NCBI GenBank assembly: GCA_964420835.1
Contig: CAYQUO010000014.1
Span: 1 to 64,000 of the forward strand
Direction of reading: 5' to 3'
DNA: 64,000 nt
Source: CAYQUO01 sp964420835
GTDB taxonomy: Bacteria > Chloroflexota > Anaerolineae > Anaerolineales > Anaerolineaceae
A program made the position numbers and the translations under genes. This document shows positions 50,863 to 58,584 of the stretch, piece after piece. Position 1 is the first letter of the stretch; each line of letters starts with the position of its first letter. Under the pieces are notes generated by a model, which worked only from the letters and a program-made list of their open reading frames with translations, was not told the DNA's origin and ran no database searches.

Positions 50863-51866
50863 GGAACACCATCCATTTCCACCGCCTGGTGGGTGTGACC
50901 GGATTCCACCAGTGCCAGCGCCAACCGCAGGGCAGCCAGACCGTCCCCGCCGGTGACAGGGATGGGTGCCTCGTTTCGCACGGCAGCCAAAAAAGCCTTC
51001 AGTTCGGCTTTGAGGGGCTCGTAGCGATTGAGGGGAAAGCGCATCATGGCACCTTCGCTGACGCCCTTGAGGGTGGAAAGTGCCTGCCAGTTCAGTCCGG
51101 AGGCCTGGGCATTTTCAAAGAAATAGAGGTCCTGGGTCAGGTCGTCCACCCGGAAAAGACCGCGTTCGCCGAGAACAAGTACTTCGCGCAGTTTGGTGGG
51201 GGTGAGCCAGTTGAGCTCCAGGGCACCGGTGACCTCGTCACTGAAACGCAGCAGGCCAAAGAGCAGGTCTTCGTAGTCTGTGTGGATGCGGCGGGCGGTC
51301 TCGGCGTACACACGCACGGGGTCCATGCCGGTGAGGAAACGCATGATATCGACATCGTGAGGAGCCAAATCCACCACCACGCCAACATCGCGGATGCGCG
51401 CCGGGAAAGGCCCGGCCCGCCGGCAGAAGACCTGGTAGACCCGGCCGAGTTCGCCGGCATCCAGTTTCTGTTTGAGCAATTGGATGGCCGGATTATAGCG
51501 GACGATGTGCCCGACCATGAGTTTGCGACCCAGTTCGGCAGCCTTGTGGATGATACGCCGTCCATCCTCCACTGTGGCGGCGATGGGCTTCTCGACCAGG
51601 ATATCGGCGCCCGCCTCAAGGGCGTCCAATGCCACCTGCAGGTGCATCGCTGTGGGTACAGCGATGGAAACCGCCTGCGGACGCTCCTGCTCTAACATGC
51701 ATTTGTAATCGTCGTATGCTTTCGTCCCGAACTGGGCGGCTGAGGCCTGGGCAGAAGAGGAGTTTACATCGCTCACTGCCACCAGGTCGCAATCCTCCAG
51801 TTCTCGGTAGACCCGGGCATGGTTGCGTCCCATGGAACCCACACCGATGACAGCCGCGCGCAGCAT
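50859..51866 (-). CDS. wbpB: Gfo/Idh/MocA oxidoreductase (WbpB/WlbA type)
   Basis: The product (335 aa) has an NAD-binding start RAAVIGVGSMGRNHARVY, the family EKPIA motif near residue 93 (ILVEKPIAAT) with the catalytic Lys, and DLAPHDVDIMRFL with the conserved His. WbpB/WlbA oxidise C3 of UDP-GlcNAcA to a 3-keto sugar, the substrate of the aminotransferase encoded just upstream in the operon. It is 3 bases from that gene and overlaps the 6-dehydrogenase. Confidence 0.92.
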   Translation of the reverse strand: MLRAAVIGVGSMGRNHARVYRELEDCDLVAVSDVNSSSAQASAAQFGTKAYDDYKCMLEQERPQAVSIAVPTAMHLQVALDALEAGADILVEKPIAATVEDGRRIIHKAAELGRKLMVGHIVRYNPAIQLLKQKLDAGELGRVYQVFCRRAGPFPARIRDVGVVVDLAPHDVDIMRFLTGMDPVRVYAETARRIHTDYEDLLFGLLRFSDEVTGALELNWLTPTKLREVLVLGERGLFRVDDLTQDLYFFENAQASGLNWQALSTLKGVSEGAMMRFPLNRYEPLKAELKAFLAAVRNEAPIPVTGGDGLAALRLALALVESGHTHQAVEMDGVP

Positions 51867-51869
51867 GGA

Positions 51870-52949
51870 TCAGGCTCCCATGAAGGAGTTCACCGCCTTG
51901 ACCACGATCTCGAGGTCCTGGCGGGAAAGGGAGGGGTGCACGGGCAGGGAGAGCACCTCGGTGGCAGCTTTTTCGGTTTCCGGCAGGGTCAGGTCGTATC
52001 CGAACTCTTCCACGTACAACTTCTGCTTGTGAATGGGTACCGGGTAGTAGATCTCACAGCCGATTTCATTTTCCTTAAGGAAGTCACGCAGGGCGTCGCG
52101 CTGTCGGTCCGGCACGCGGATGGTGTATTGGTGGTAAACATGTCCGCACCCCGGGGGCACGAACGGGGTAACCACCCCACGCAGGTGTTCATTATAAAAG
52201 GCGGCATTGGCCGTGCGTGCGGCGGTAAACTGTTCCAACTTGCCCATCTGAGCGAGTCCGATGGCGGCGTGGACATCGGTCATGCGAAAGTTATATCCCA
52301 GTTCATCGTGATAGTAACGCACCTTCATGCCGTGGTTGCGGATGGTACGGCACTGCTCCTCAACCTGCGGGTCGCTGGTGGTGATCATGCCGCCCTCAGC
52401 CGAGGTGATGTTCTTGGTCGGGTAGAATGAAAAGGTACCCGTGCCGAAGGAGCCGGCCTTTTTTCCGTGGACGGTGGCGCCGTGAGCCTGGCAGGCATCC
52501 TCGATAAGTGCCAGCGAATGACGCCTGGCAATCTTCTCGAGGGCGTCCATATTACAACAGAGGCCGAACAAGTGCACCGGAAGGATGGCCCGGGTGTTGG
52601 AACTGATTGCCGCCTCAACCTGCCCGGGAGCGAGGTTGAAGGTGCGGGGGTCAATGTCCACGAACACCGGGCGGGCACCGGCGTAGATGATGCTGTTGGC
52701 TGAGGCGATAAAGGTGAACGGCGAGGTAATGACCTCGTCGCCGGGGCCGATGCCGTGGGCCAGGAGAGCGATATGCAGGGCTGTTGTGCCGGAAGACGTG
52801 GCAATGGCGGCTTTGGTCTCGCACATGGCGGCAAAGGCCTCCTCGAATGCCTTGGTACGCGGCCCCTGGGCGAGAATGCCTGAATCCAGCACCTCCAGGA
52901 CGGCCTTTTTTTCTTCCGGACCCATGAGGGGTTTTGCCATATTGATCAT
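51870..52949 (-). CDS. wbpE: DegT/DnrJ/EryC1 aminotransferase (WbpE/WlbC type)
   Basis: The product (359 aa) is a PLP enzyme with SSGTTALHIALLAHGIGPGD, EDACQAHGATVHGKKAG and internal aldimine Lys in SFYPTKNITSAEGG near residue 183, followed by GYNFRMTDVHAAIGLAQM. In the Wbp/Wlb pathway it aminates the 3-keto-uronic acid. It is only distantly like the other aminotransferase in this locus (39134-40282), consistent with different substrates. The ATG overlaps the stop of the acetyltransferase gene (ATGA). Confidence 0.92.
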   Translation of the reverse strand: MINMAKPLMGPEEKKAVLEVLDSGILAQGPRTKAFEEAFAAMCETKAAIATSSGTTALHIALLAHGIGPGDEVITSPFTFIASANSIIYAGARPVFVDIDPRTFNLAPGQVEAAISSNTRAILPVHLFGLCCNMDALEKIARRHSLALIEDACQAHGATVHGKKAGSFGTGTFSFYPTKNITSAEGGMITTSDPQVEEQCRTIRNHGMKVRYYHDELGYNFRMTDVHAAIGLAQMGKLEQFTAARTANAAFYNEHLRGVVTPFVPPGCGHVYHQYTIRVPDRQRDALRDFLKENEIGCEIYYPVPIHKQKLYVEEFGYDLTLPETEKAATEVLSLPVHPSLSRQDLEIVVKAVNSFMGA

Positions 52950-53551
52950 TTGGCCATCTCCCAGGTTTCTTTAAGGATCTCAACCGACTGACCGCAGGAG
53001 GGGCAACGGGCTGTTACGACTCCAGCCTCCTCACTTTCTTTACTCAAGGGTTCAGCACAGAAACAGACGAAGCCATGCAGGCGGGCGGGGTTTCCGTAGG
53101 CCAGGCCATGGGCTGGGATGTCCCGGCTGACCATGCTTCCTGAACCGACCATGGCCCATTCGCCGATGGTGACGCCGCAGCGAATAGTGGAATTGGCACC
53201 CAGGGCGGCGCCGCGCCTCACCAGCGTTTGGGTGACATCCCAGTCGGACTGGCCCTTGGGGGTCATGTCCGGGTTGACGGCCCGCGGGCGCAAGTCATTG
53301 GTGAAACAGACGTGTGGGCCGATGAAGACGCCGTCTTCAAGGGTCACACCGTGGTAGACCGAAACGTAATTCTGGATCTTGACGTTGTCGCCGATGTGGA
53401 CGTCGGCATCGACGTAAACACCCTTGCCGAGGTTGCAATTGCGGCCGATGCGGGCGCCCGGGCGCACCTGCACCTGGTGCCACAGGCTGGTGCCGTCGCC
53501 GATGACGGCTTCATCGGCCACATCTGCAGTCGGGTGAATTTTAACGGTCAT
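52946..53551 (-). CDS. wbpD: UDP-3-amino-sugar uronate N-acetyltransferase (WbpD/WlbB type)
   Basis: The product (201 aa) is a left-handed beta-helix acetyltransferase. VKIHPTADVADEAVIGDGTSLWH (given here as VKIHPTADVAD and TSLWHQVQV) is followed by hexapeptide repeats (RIGRNCNLGKGVYVDADVHI), FTNDLRPRAVNPD with the loop typical of WbpD/WlbB, and GNPARLHGFVC. A C-terminal Cys pair (ARCPSCGQ) may bind zinc. The open frame extends to 53710, but GAGGAGG places the start at ATG 53551. It is the first enzyme gene after the regulator. Confidence 0.92.
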   Translation of the reverse strand: MTVKIHPTADVADEAVIGDGTSLWHQVQVRPGARIGRNCNLGKGVYVDADVHIGDNVKIQNYVSVYHGVTLEDGVFIGPHVCFTNDLRPRAVNPDMTPKGQSDWDVTQTLVRRGAALGANSTIRCGVTIGEWAMVGSGSMVSRDIPAHGLAYGNPARLHGFVCFCAEPLSKESEEAGVVTARCPSCGQSVEILKETWEMAK

Positions 53552-53591
53552 GGTTCCTCCTCGTTTTTGTTCATTCCCAATGCGTTCCGGA

Positions 53592-54131
53592 TTATGCGGC
53601 AACCTTGTTCCGGGTAGCCGGTGTGGTGCCGGTAGCAGCGTTCTGCGGGGGGACGGCCCGGTAGCCCTGGCCTTCAGGGCGCAGCGTCCAGCCATCCGGG
53701 CTGCCATCAACGGCGATGCCAGCCTCGATGCAGGTGAGGCGCAGAATGTCCATCATCTCTCCATCGCCCTCCAAAAAGACCTGGCGGGCACCGGCCGACA
53801 AACAGCCGGCTGCCACCTTCTTCGCCTCGGAGCGCAGGTTGTTGTAAACCTTAAGCGAATCCTTCATGTACTGCAGGGCGCGCTGGGTAAAGATCTTCAT
53901 GCCCTCGGGGGTCAGATCGTACTGCAGGCGGGTGCGATCAAGGTGCGACACCTTGACATAACCGCGGTTGATGAGGCGTTTAATGTACCAGTTGACGCTG
54001 CCCACGGCAATACCCAGTTGGCTGGAGAGGCCGGCCTGGGTGATGTTGGAATCGCGGGCGATGGCATCGATCAGCCTGTACTCATGTTCCTTGATGGGGT
54101 CGGTTTGAGCATTCAATTTCTGAATTCTCAT
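53592..54131 (-). CDS. EPS-associated winged-helix regulator (MarR family)
   Basis: The product (179 aa) matches the EPS-associated MarR-type regulators: a DNA-binding winged helix at residues about 15-85 with RDSNITQAGLSSQLGIAVG, then SVNWYIKRLINRGYVKV and LQYDLTPEGMKIF. A helical segment follows (YMKDSLKVYNNLRSEAKK). The final 75 residues (GARQVFLEGDGEMMDILRL) resemble part of a Rossmann-like sugar-nucleotide domain and may sense a ligand. Such genes head EPS loci and control them. The start is ATG 54131; frame-open codons further upstream lie beyond the predicted transcription start. Confidence 0.88.
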   Translation of the reverse strand: MRIQKLNAQTDPIKEHEYRLIDAIARDSNITQAGLSSQLGIAVGSVNWYIKRLINRGYVKVSHLDRTRLQYDLTPEGMKIFTQRALQYMKDSLKVYNNLRSEAKKVAAGCLSAGARQVFLEGDGEMMDILRLTCIEAGIAVDGSPDGWTLRPEGQGYRAVPPQNAATGTTPATRNKVAA

Positions 54132-54163
54132 CCGATTCCCGTTTCTTGTCAAGGGGGTATGTA

Positions 54164-54192
54164 AGTATCTGGATTGTGAAAATTCATTGCAA
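54164..54192 (-). promoter_or_regulatory. Candidate promoter of the polysaccharide locus
   Basis: On the minus strand TTGCAA (54192-54187) and GATACT (54169-54164) are 17 bases apart, each with four consensus matches. Transcription from about 54157 gives a 25-base leader before ATG 54131 of the regulator. The rest of the divergent region (54193-54361) shows no clear plus-strand promoter. Confidence 0.42.
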
Positions 54193-54361
54193 TAAGCGTG
54201 TTGTTGCATGGGTTATTCCATGACATCCTGTTCTGATTGTGGCAAATAGATCGTGGTCATATGAAAAAACCAGGCCTTTGCAGAAAAAATAAAGGATGTG
54301 ATAATTGTTGATAATAAGCAAAAGAGGAATTCCGAACGCAGCGAGGAAAGGAATCCAGGCT

Positions 54362-55489
54362 ATGACTGATGCGATTGTAGATCTAACTGTTCAAGCCTTC
54401 GGGCACACTTTCCGCAACCCGGTCATCCCGGCGGCGGGACCGAACGTGGGCTCCGGAAAAATGGTCGAACGCTGCGCCGAAGGCGGCGCCGGCGGGCTGC
54501 TGGCCAAGACCATCTCGGTGAAGGCGGCAGCAGTGCCGCACCCCAACATGGTGCGCTACGGCAAGGAAAGCCTGCTGAACACCGAGTTGTGGAGCGAACT
54601 GCCGCCGGAAGCCTGGTTCGAGCGTGAGTATGCCATCGCCGTGGCGGCAGCCCGTAAGCACAATCTTCCGCTGATCGCCAGCGTGGGATATACCCCGGAA
54701 GAGCTGGCCCAGCTCGGCCCGCGAATGGAAAAGAGCGGGGTGGACATCATCGAATTCTCCATTCACTACCTCGACCCCAAGCGCCTGGTCGAAACCGCCC
54801 AAGCATTAAGGAATGCGGTTTCCGTTCCCATTATCGCCAAACTCAGCCCGCACACCGGCGATGTCGGTGAGATCGTACGACATCTTGACCCGTACGTGGA
54901 CGGCTTTGCCTGCATTAACAGTTTTGGCCCGACGCTGATGATCGACATCGAGAAGGGCGGGACTGCCACGCTGGGCTCGGAGCACGGCTACGGCTGGATG
55001 TCCGGCCAGGTGCTTAAACCGCTGGCGTTGCGCTGCGTGTTTGAAGCCGCCCGGGCGACCGAAAAACCCATCATCGGCGTGGGCGGGGTCAGCCGGGGAG
55101 CGGACGTGATCGAGTTCCTCATGGCGGGGGCATCGATGGTCGGAGTGTGCAGTGCGGCCATTCTGAAAGGCCCTGGTGTATACGGCAAGATCGCCGCTGA
55201 AACCGCACAATGGTTGGAAGCCCACGGCTACAAGGATCTGCAGGAGGTGAAAGGGCTGTTCCTGAAGCAGTACCGCCAGGGCCAGCGGGTGGTAACGGAT
55301 ATCGAGCAGACTGCCTGGGTGAACGTGGACAAGTGCAAAGCCTGCAGCCTGTGCGAGATCGTCTGCCAGTTCGATGCCCTGAAGGCGCCATACAAGGAGA
55401 TCGCCCGGGTCACCGTGGAAGCCTGCACTTCGTGTGGGTTATGCATCTCGGTTTGCCCGTTTGGGGCGCTGGAGCTGCGGCCGCGCTAA
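54362..55489 (+). CDS. Dihydroorotate-dehydrogenase-fold protein with two [4Fe-4S] clusters
   Basis: The product (375 aa) has an FMN-type TIM barrel (residues 1-300; NPVIPAAGPNVGSGKMVERC, LPLIASVGYTPEELAQLG, IIAKLSPHTGDVGEIV, IGVGGVSRGADVIEFLMAGA) and a ferredoxin domain with two complete CxxCxxCxxxC sets (CKACSLCEIVC and CTSCGLCISVC). This layout is that of PreA, the large subunit of dihydropyrimidine dehydrogenase, and of DHOD relatives. The conserved N-x-S-C-P-N loop with the catalytic Cys is replaced by EFSIHYL (residues 131-137). The usual reaction is therefore doubtful. No PreT partner is adjacent. ATG 54362 starts a clean domain; upstream codons are probably not translated. Confidence 0.85.
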   Translation: MTDAIVDLTVQAFGHTFRNPVIPAAGPNVGSGKMVERCAEGGAGGLLAKTISVKAAAVPHPNMVRYGKESLLNTELWSELPPEAWFEREYAIAVAAARKHNLPLIASVGYTPEELAQLGPRMEKSGVDIIEFSIHYLDPKRLVETAQALRNAVSVPIIAKLSPHTGDVGEIVRHLDPYVDGFACINSFGPTLMIDIEKGGTATLGSEHGYGWMSGQVLKPLALRCVFEAARATEKPIIGVGGVSRGADVIEFLMAGASMVGVCSAAILKGPGVYGKIAAETAQWLEAHGYKDLQEVKGLFLKQYRQGQRVVTDIEQTAWVNVDKCKACSLCEIVCQFDALKAPYKEIARVTVEACTSCGLCISVCPFGALELRPR

Positions 55490-55523
55490 GAATCTCGGCT
55501 CAATAACAATTCAATTATGCGCA

Positions 55524-57542
55524 TCAAGGTGACGGACAGGGGATGCCTGGTTCGTTCAACATTGATTCGCGCGGGATGAGGATTTGAATGCCGACGTCCA
55601 GGAAGGTCTCAACCGGCTGGTAATGGCAGAGGACGGGGACGGAGACCCATTTCACCCAGGCGTCGTTCTCGCTGCCGAACTGGTAACCTTCCCCCTGGTA
55701 CTTGATCCACAGCGGTTCGCTGATGATGACAGCGAAACGATGGGTCGCCATGTCCTTAAAGAAGGGGGCAAAATAGGCTGCATTATCAGCCATGGCCTGG
55801 TCGAGGAGATATTTCTTTTCGTATTCCACCACCAGGGGCACACGAGGCACCTGGCCAAAGGTGAGCAGCTGGCGCTGGTCAATGAAGAGCACCTCGCCGC
55901 CGGGCTGCGAATTGGAGATGGCTTCACGGATGGCTTCCAGAGCCTCGTTCACTTTTTCTACGGAAGGCAAATTGCGTGGGGCGGCAGACATCATCTCCCG
56001 TGATGCCGGTATAAGAGTAGCCAGGATGAGCAGCGTGAGGAAGAGCGCCGGAGGGCGGGTGTGACCATGCAGCCATTCGAACAATCCCTCCTCGGATGCC
56101 AGCCCAAGGGTGAACAGTAAACCGATGAGGAACATGTCGAGGTTGTGCAGGTTGCTGCCGCCGCCGATCTTCACGCTGACGATCAGGCCTACAACCAGGA
56201 AGGCCAGCAAGCCAATCCATAGAACCATTTTTTGCCAGATGTCCAAATGCCAGCGGGTGCGCAGACTGGAAAGGACCAATAGCATTATGACCGGTCCAAT
56301 GGCCAGCAGCAGCCCGAGCAGGATGCCTTCCGGGTAGGTGGGGTTGGGCAACAGCCGCGACCAGATTAACGGTTGCCGGCTGAGGGATGAGGTCACATAT
56401 TCCCTCAGTACCCCGGAGCCTGTGACAGCTGTGGGTGTCGTCAACTTGGCTATCAACTGGCGGATGAGTTGGATACCGTATCCGCCAAGGATACCAGCAA
56501 AGCCCAGGGCGATCGCCCTTCCCCAGCGCTGGCATCGTTTGTGTACACCAAACGGATCTTTTTCAATAAATGCCACGGTGGCAGCCCAAATACCGGGGGC
56601 GAACAACCAGGTTGTGCGAGTCATCCAGGCATAGTAACTTGCCAGGAAAACAAAGGCTGCAGAAAGCCACCAGGGCATGCGTCGAGATCCTGCTACGAGG
56701 ATGGCAGCCAGCACCAGGGGAGTATAAATGGGGCCTTGGTTAAGGAAGATCATACTCCAAAGACCGGCCAGCAACCAAAAACCCATGCGGCCATGCTGGC
56801 GATTGAAGATGAACCAACCCAAGAAGATATATGGAAAAGTGAAAAGGAATGCAGACCAGGCGCGTACAGCAGTTATGGTGACGCTTGGGATGAGGAAGGG
56901 CAGGCCCCACAGGCTCTGCCGGCCGATATCGATATAGGCCAAGATGGGTTTTCCGGCCGGATAATCATACAACCGATGACCGTAAAGCACGGAGTAATCC
57001 CACAGGCGGTTCCCCTCCGACCACGAGGTGCCAAAAGGGTAGGAGACGGCTCCCTGGAAAGCCTGGGTAAAGACGAACATACTTTCCAGCAGCACAAGGG
57101 CAGAGACCAGCCCCTGCCAGGTCATCACCCTGTCCGGAGGTCGGGCTGCCAGCCAAGCCATGGTCCAGAGCGCCGCTAGGTAGAAGAGCAGGCGCACCCA
57201 GGTTCCGCTGAAGACATCGCTCCACTTGGTGTAAAGGAACAGCCAGCAGATGGCCGCTGCCGGAAATGGGGCGAGCAGCCAGCGCCCGGAACCCAGGGAG
57301 GAGCGAAGGCGATTGAAAGGGTTAAAAACAGAAGGCAGCCAGGTTTGCAGCAACATGAGCACGAGGAAACTGAAGGATAAAACCAGGGCAACCAACAGGG
57401 ATTGGGGAAAACCGCCTCCGATGGCGAAGATGGGGGCGTAGCGTTGACGCAGGTCCAAGGCAACGCCATAGAGCAATCCTGCCAACGCCAATGTCACGAA
57501 GATCTGTATAACCTTGTTCCTATGCTTAAAAAAACCGGGCAT
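55524..57542 (-). CDS. Large polytopic membrane protein, possible GT-C glycosyltransferase
   Basis: No family is recognised with certainty. The product (672 aa) has about twelve hydrophobic helices. A loop after helix five holds GTSWSEGNRLWDYSVLYGHR and YPAGKPILAYIDIGRQSLWG, with the acidic pair expected in GT-C enzymes. The last 160 residues are soluble (SVEKVNEALEAIREAISNSQPG written in part as SVEKVNEALEAIREA, then EVLFIDQRQLLTFGQVP). Size and plan resemble the protein at 34424-36427. Its role in glycan or lipoprotein glycosylation is inferred only. Confidence 0.6.
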   Translation of the reverse strand: MPGFFKHRNKVIQIFVTLALAGLLYGVALDLRQRYAPIFAIGGGFPQSLLVALVLSFSFLVLMLLQTWLPSVFNPFNRLRSSLGSGRWLLAPFPAAAICWLFLYTKWSDVFSGTWVRLLFYLAALWTMAWLAARPPDRVMTWQGLVSALVLLESMFVFTQAFQGAVSYPFGTSWSEGNRLWDYSVLYGHRLYDYPAGKPILAYIDIGRQSLWGLPFLIPSVTITAVRAWSAFLFTFPYIFLGWFIFNRQHGRMGFWLLAGLWSMIFLNQGPIYTPLVLAAILVAGSRRMPWWLSAAFVFLASYYAWMTRTTWLFAPGIWAATVAFIEKDPFGVHKRCQRWGRAIALGFAGILGGYGIQLIRQLIAKLTTPTAVTGSGVLREYVTSSLSRQPLIWSRLLPNPTYPEGILLGLLLAIGPVIMLLVLSSLRTRWHLDIWQKMVLWIGLLAFLVVGLIVSVKIGGGSNLHNLDMFLIGLLFTLGLASEEGLFEWLHGHTRPPALFLTLLILATLIPASREMMSAAPRNLPSVEKVNEALEAIREAISNSQPGGEVLFIDQRQLLTFGQVPRVPLVVEYEKKYLLDQAMADNAAYFAPFFKDMATHRFAVIISEPLWIKYQGEGYQFGSENDAWVKWVSVPVLCHYQPVETFLDVGIQILIPRESMLNEPGIPCPSP

Positions 57543-57774
57543 GACTTCCTTGCTCGCTCATTTACTGGAAGAGCGACAGACGGGGTGGTATGGAAAGAGA
57601 AGGATATTGAACAATGCCTGCTGGCGCAAATTGTACCATCCAATCACCGGTGCCTTGCAAGCCGGATGTATCGTACGTACGCCGGGCGAAAAATCCAGGC
57701 CGTCATTAAATAATTGCTGTTATGATTCAATATATAGAGATTCATCATTGCTGAAATCGATAAGGAGTACAGCC

Positions 57775-58539
57775 ATGAAACAGCTTGAGAACAAGGTAGC
57801 CATCATCACTGGTGGAGCCCAGGGTATCGGGCGGACGTATGCACTGGCCTATGCCAAGGAAGGAGCCAGTGTCATCATCGCTGACATTCTTGACGGGAGC
57901 AATGTGGTCAAAGAGATCGAGGCAATGGGAGGAACCGCCTTTGACATCCCCACGGACGTGTCGAATGAGGACAAGGTCAAGGAACTGATGAACAAGACGG
58001 CAGGGAAGTTTGGCAGGATCGACATCCTGGTCAATAACGCCGCCATCTTTGTGGCCACCTACCCTATGCGGGATTTTGACACCATATCATTGGCCGAGTG
58101 GGAGAAGGTTATGCAGGTCAATGTCAATGGGACCTTCCTTTGCTGCAAGTACGCTGTTCCAGTGATGAGAGAACAGAAGTATGGCCGAATTATCAACATC
58201 TCATCCTCCGTTCACTGGCGCGGCATCCCGGGATTCCTGCACTACTCGGCTTCCAAGGCCGCCATTATTGGGCTGACACGTGCCCTGGCTCACGAGGTGG
58301 GCAAGGATGGAATTACTGTGAACAGCCTGGCGCCGGGTTACACCCAGAGCGAAGGAGTCATCCGTGTGCAAAACGAAGGACTGGGACAGGACCCTGTTGA
58401 AGTGGCTGCCGGCCAGTGTATTGCCCGCCCGCAGGTTCCGGAAGACCTCATCGGGGCGGCGATCTTCCTGGCTTCCGATGCAGCGGCTTTCATCACCGGT
58501 CAGACACTGGTGGTTGATGGCGGCCTGGCGCTAAACTGA
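57775..58539 (+). CDS. Short-chain dehydrogenase/reductase (FabG-like)
   Basis: The product (254 aa) is a classical SDR with NAD(P)-binding TGGAQGIGRTYALAYAKEGA, DILVNNAAI, catalytic Ser in IINISSSVHW and YSASK with Lys, and an SLAPGYTQSEG tail region. DILDG after the second strand suggests NAD rather than NADP preference. It could be a 3-oxoacyl-ACP reductase or a sugar or alcohol dehydrogenase; the sequence does not decide. ATG 57775 has AAGGAG 7 bases upstream. The frame is open back to 57514 but that part has no coding character. It is convergent with the next membrane-protein gene. Confidence 0.88.
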   Translation: MKQLENKVAIITGGAQGIGRTYALAYAKEGASVIIADILDGSNVVKEIEAMGGTAFDIPTDVSNEDKVKELMNKTAGKFGRIDILVNNAAIFVATYPMRDFDTISLAEWEKVMQVNVNGTFLCCKYAVPVMREQKYGRIINISSSVHWRGIPGFLHYSASKAAIIGLTRALAHEVGKDGITVNSLAPGYTQSEGVIRVQNEGLGQDPVEVAAGQCIARPQVPEDLIGAAIFLASDAAAFITGQTLVVDGGLALN

Positions 58540-58584
58540 CGGACCAACACCACCCGTGCATGGAGAAAGGGCTGCATAAAGACA

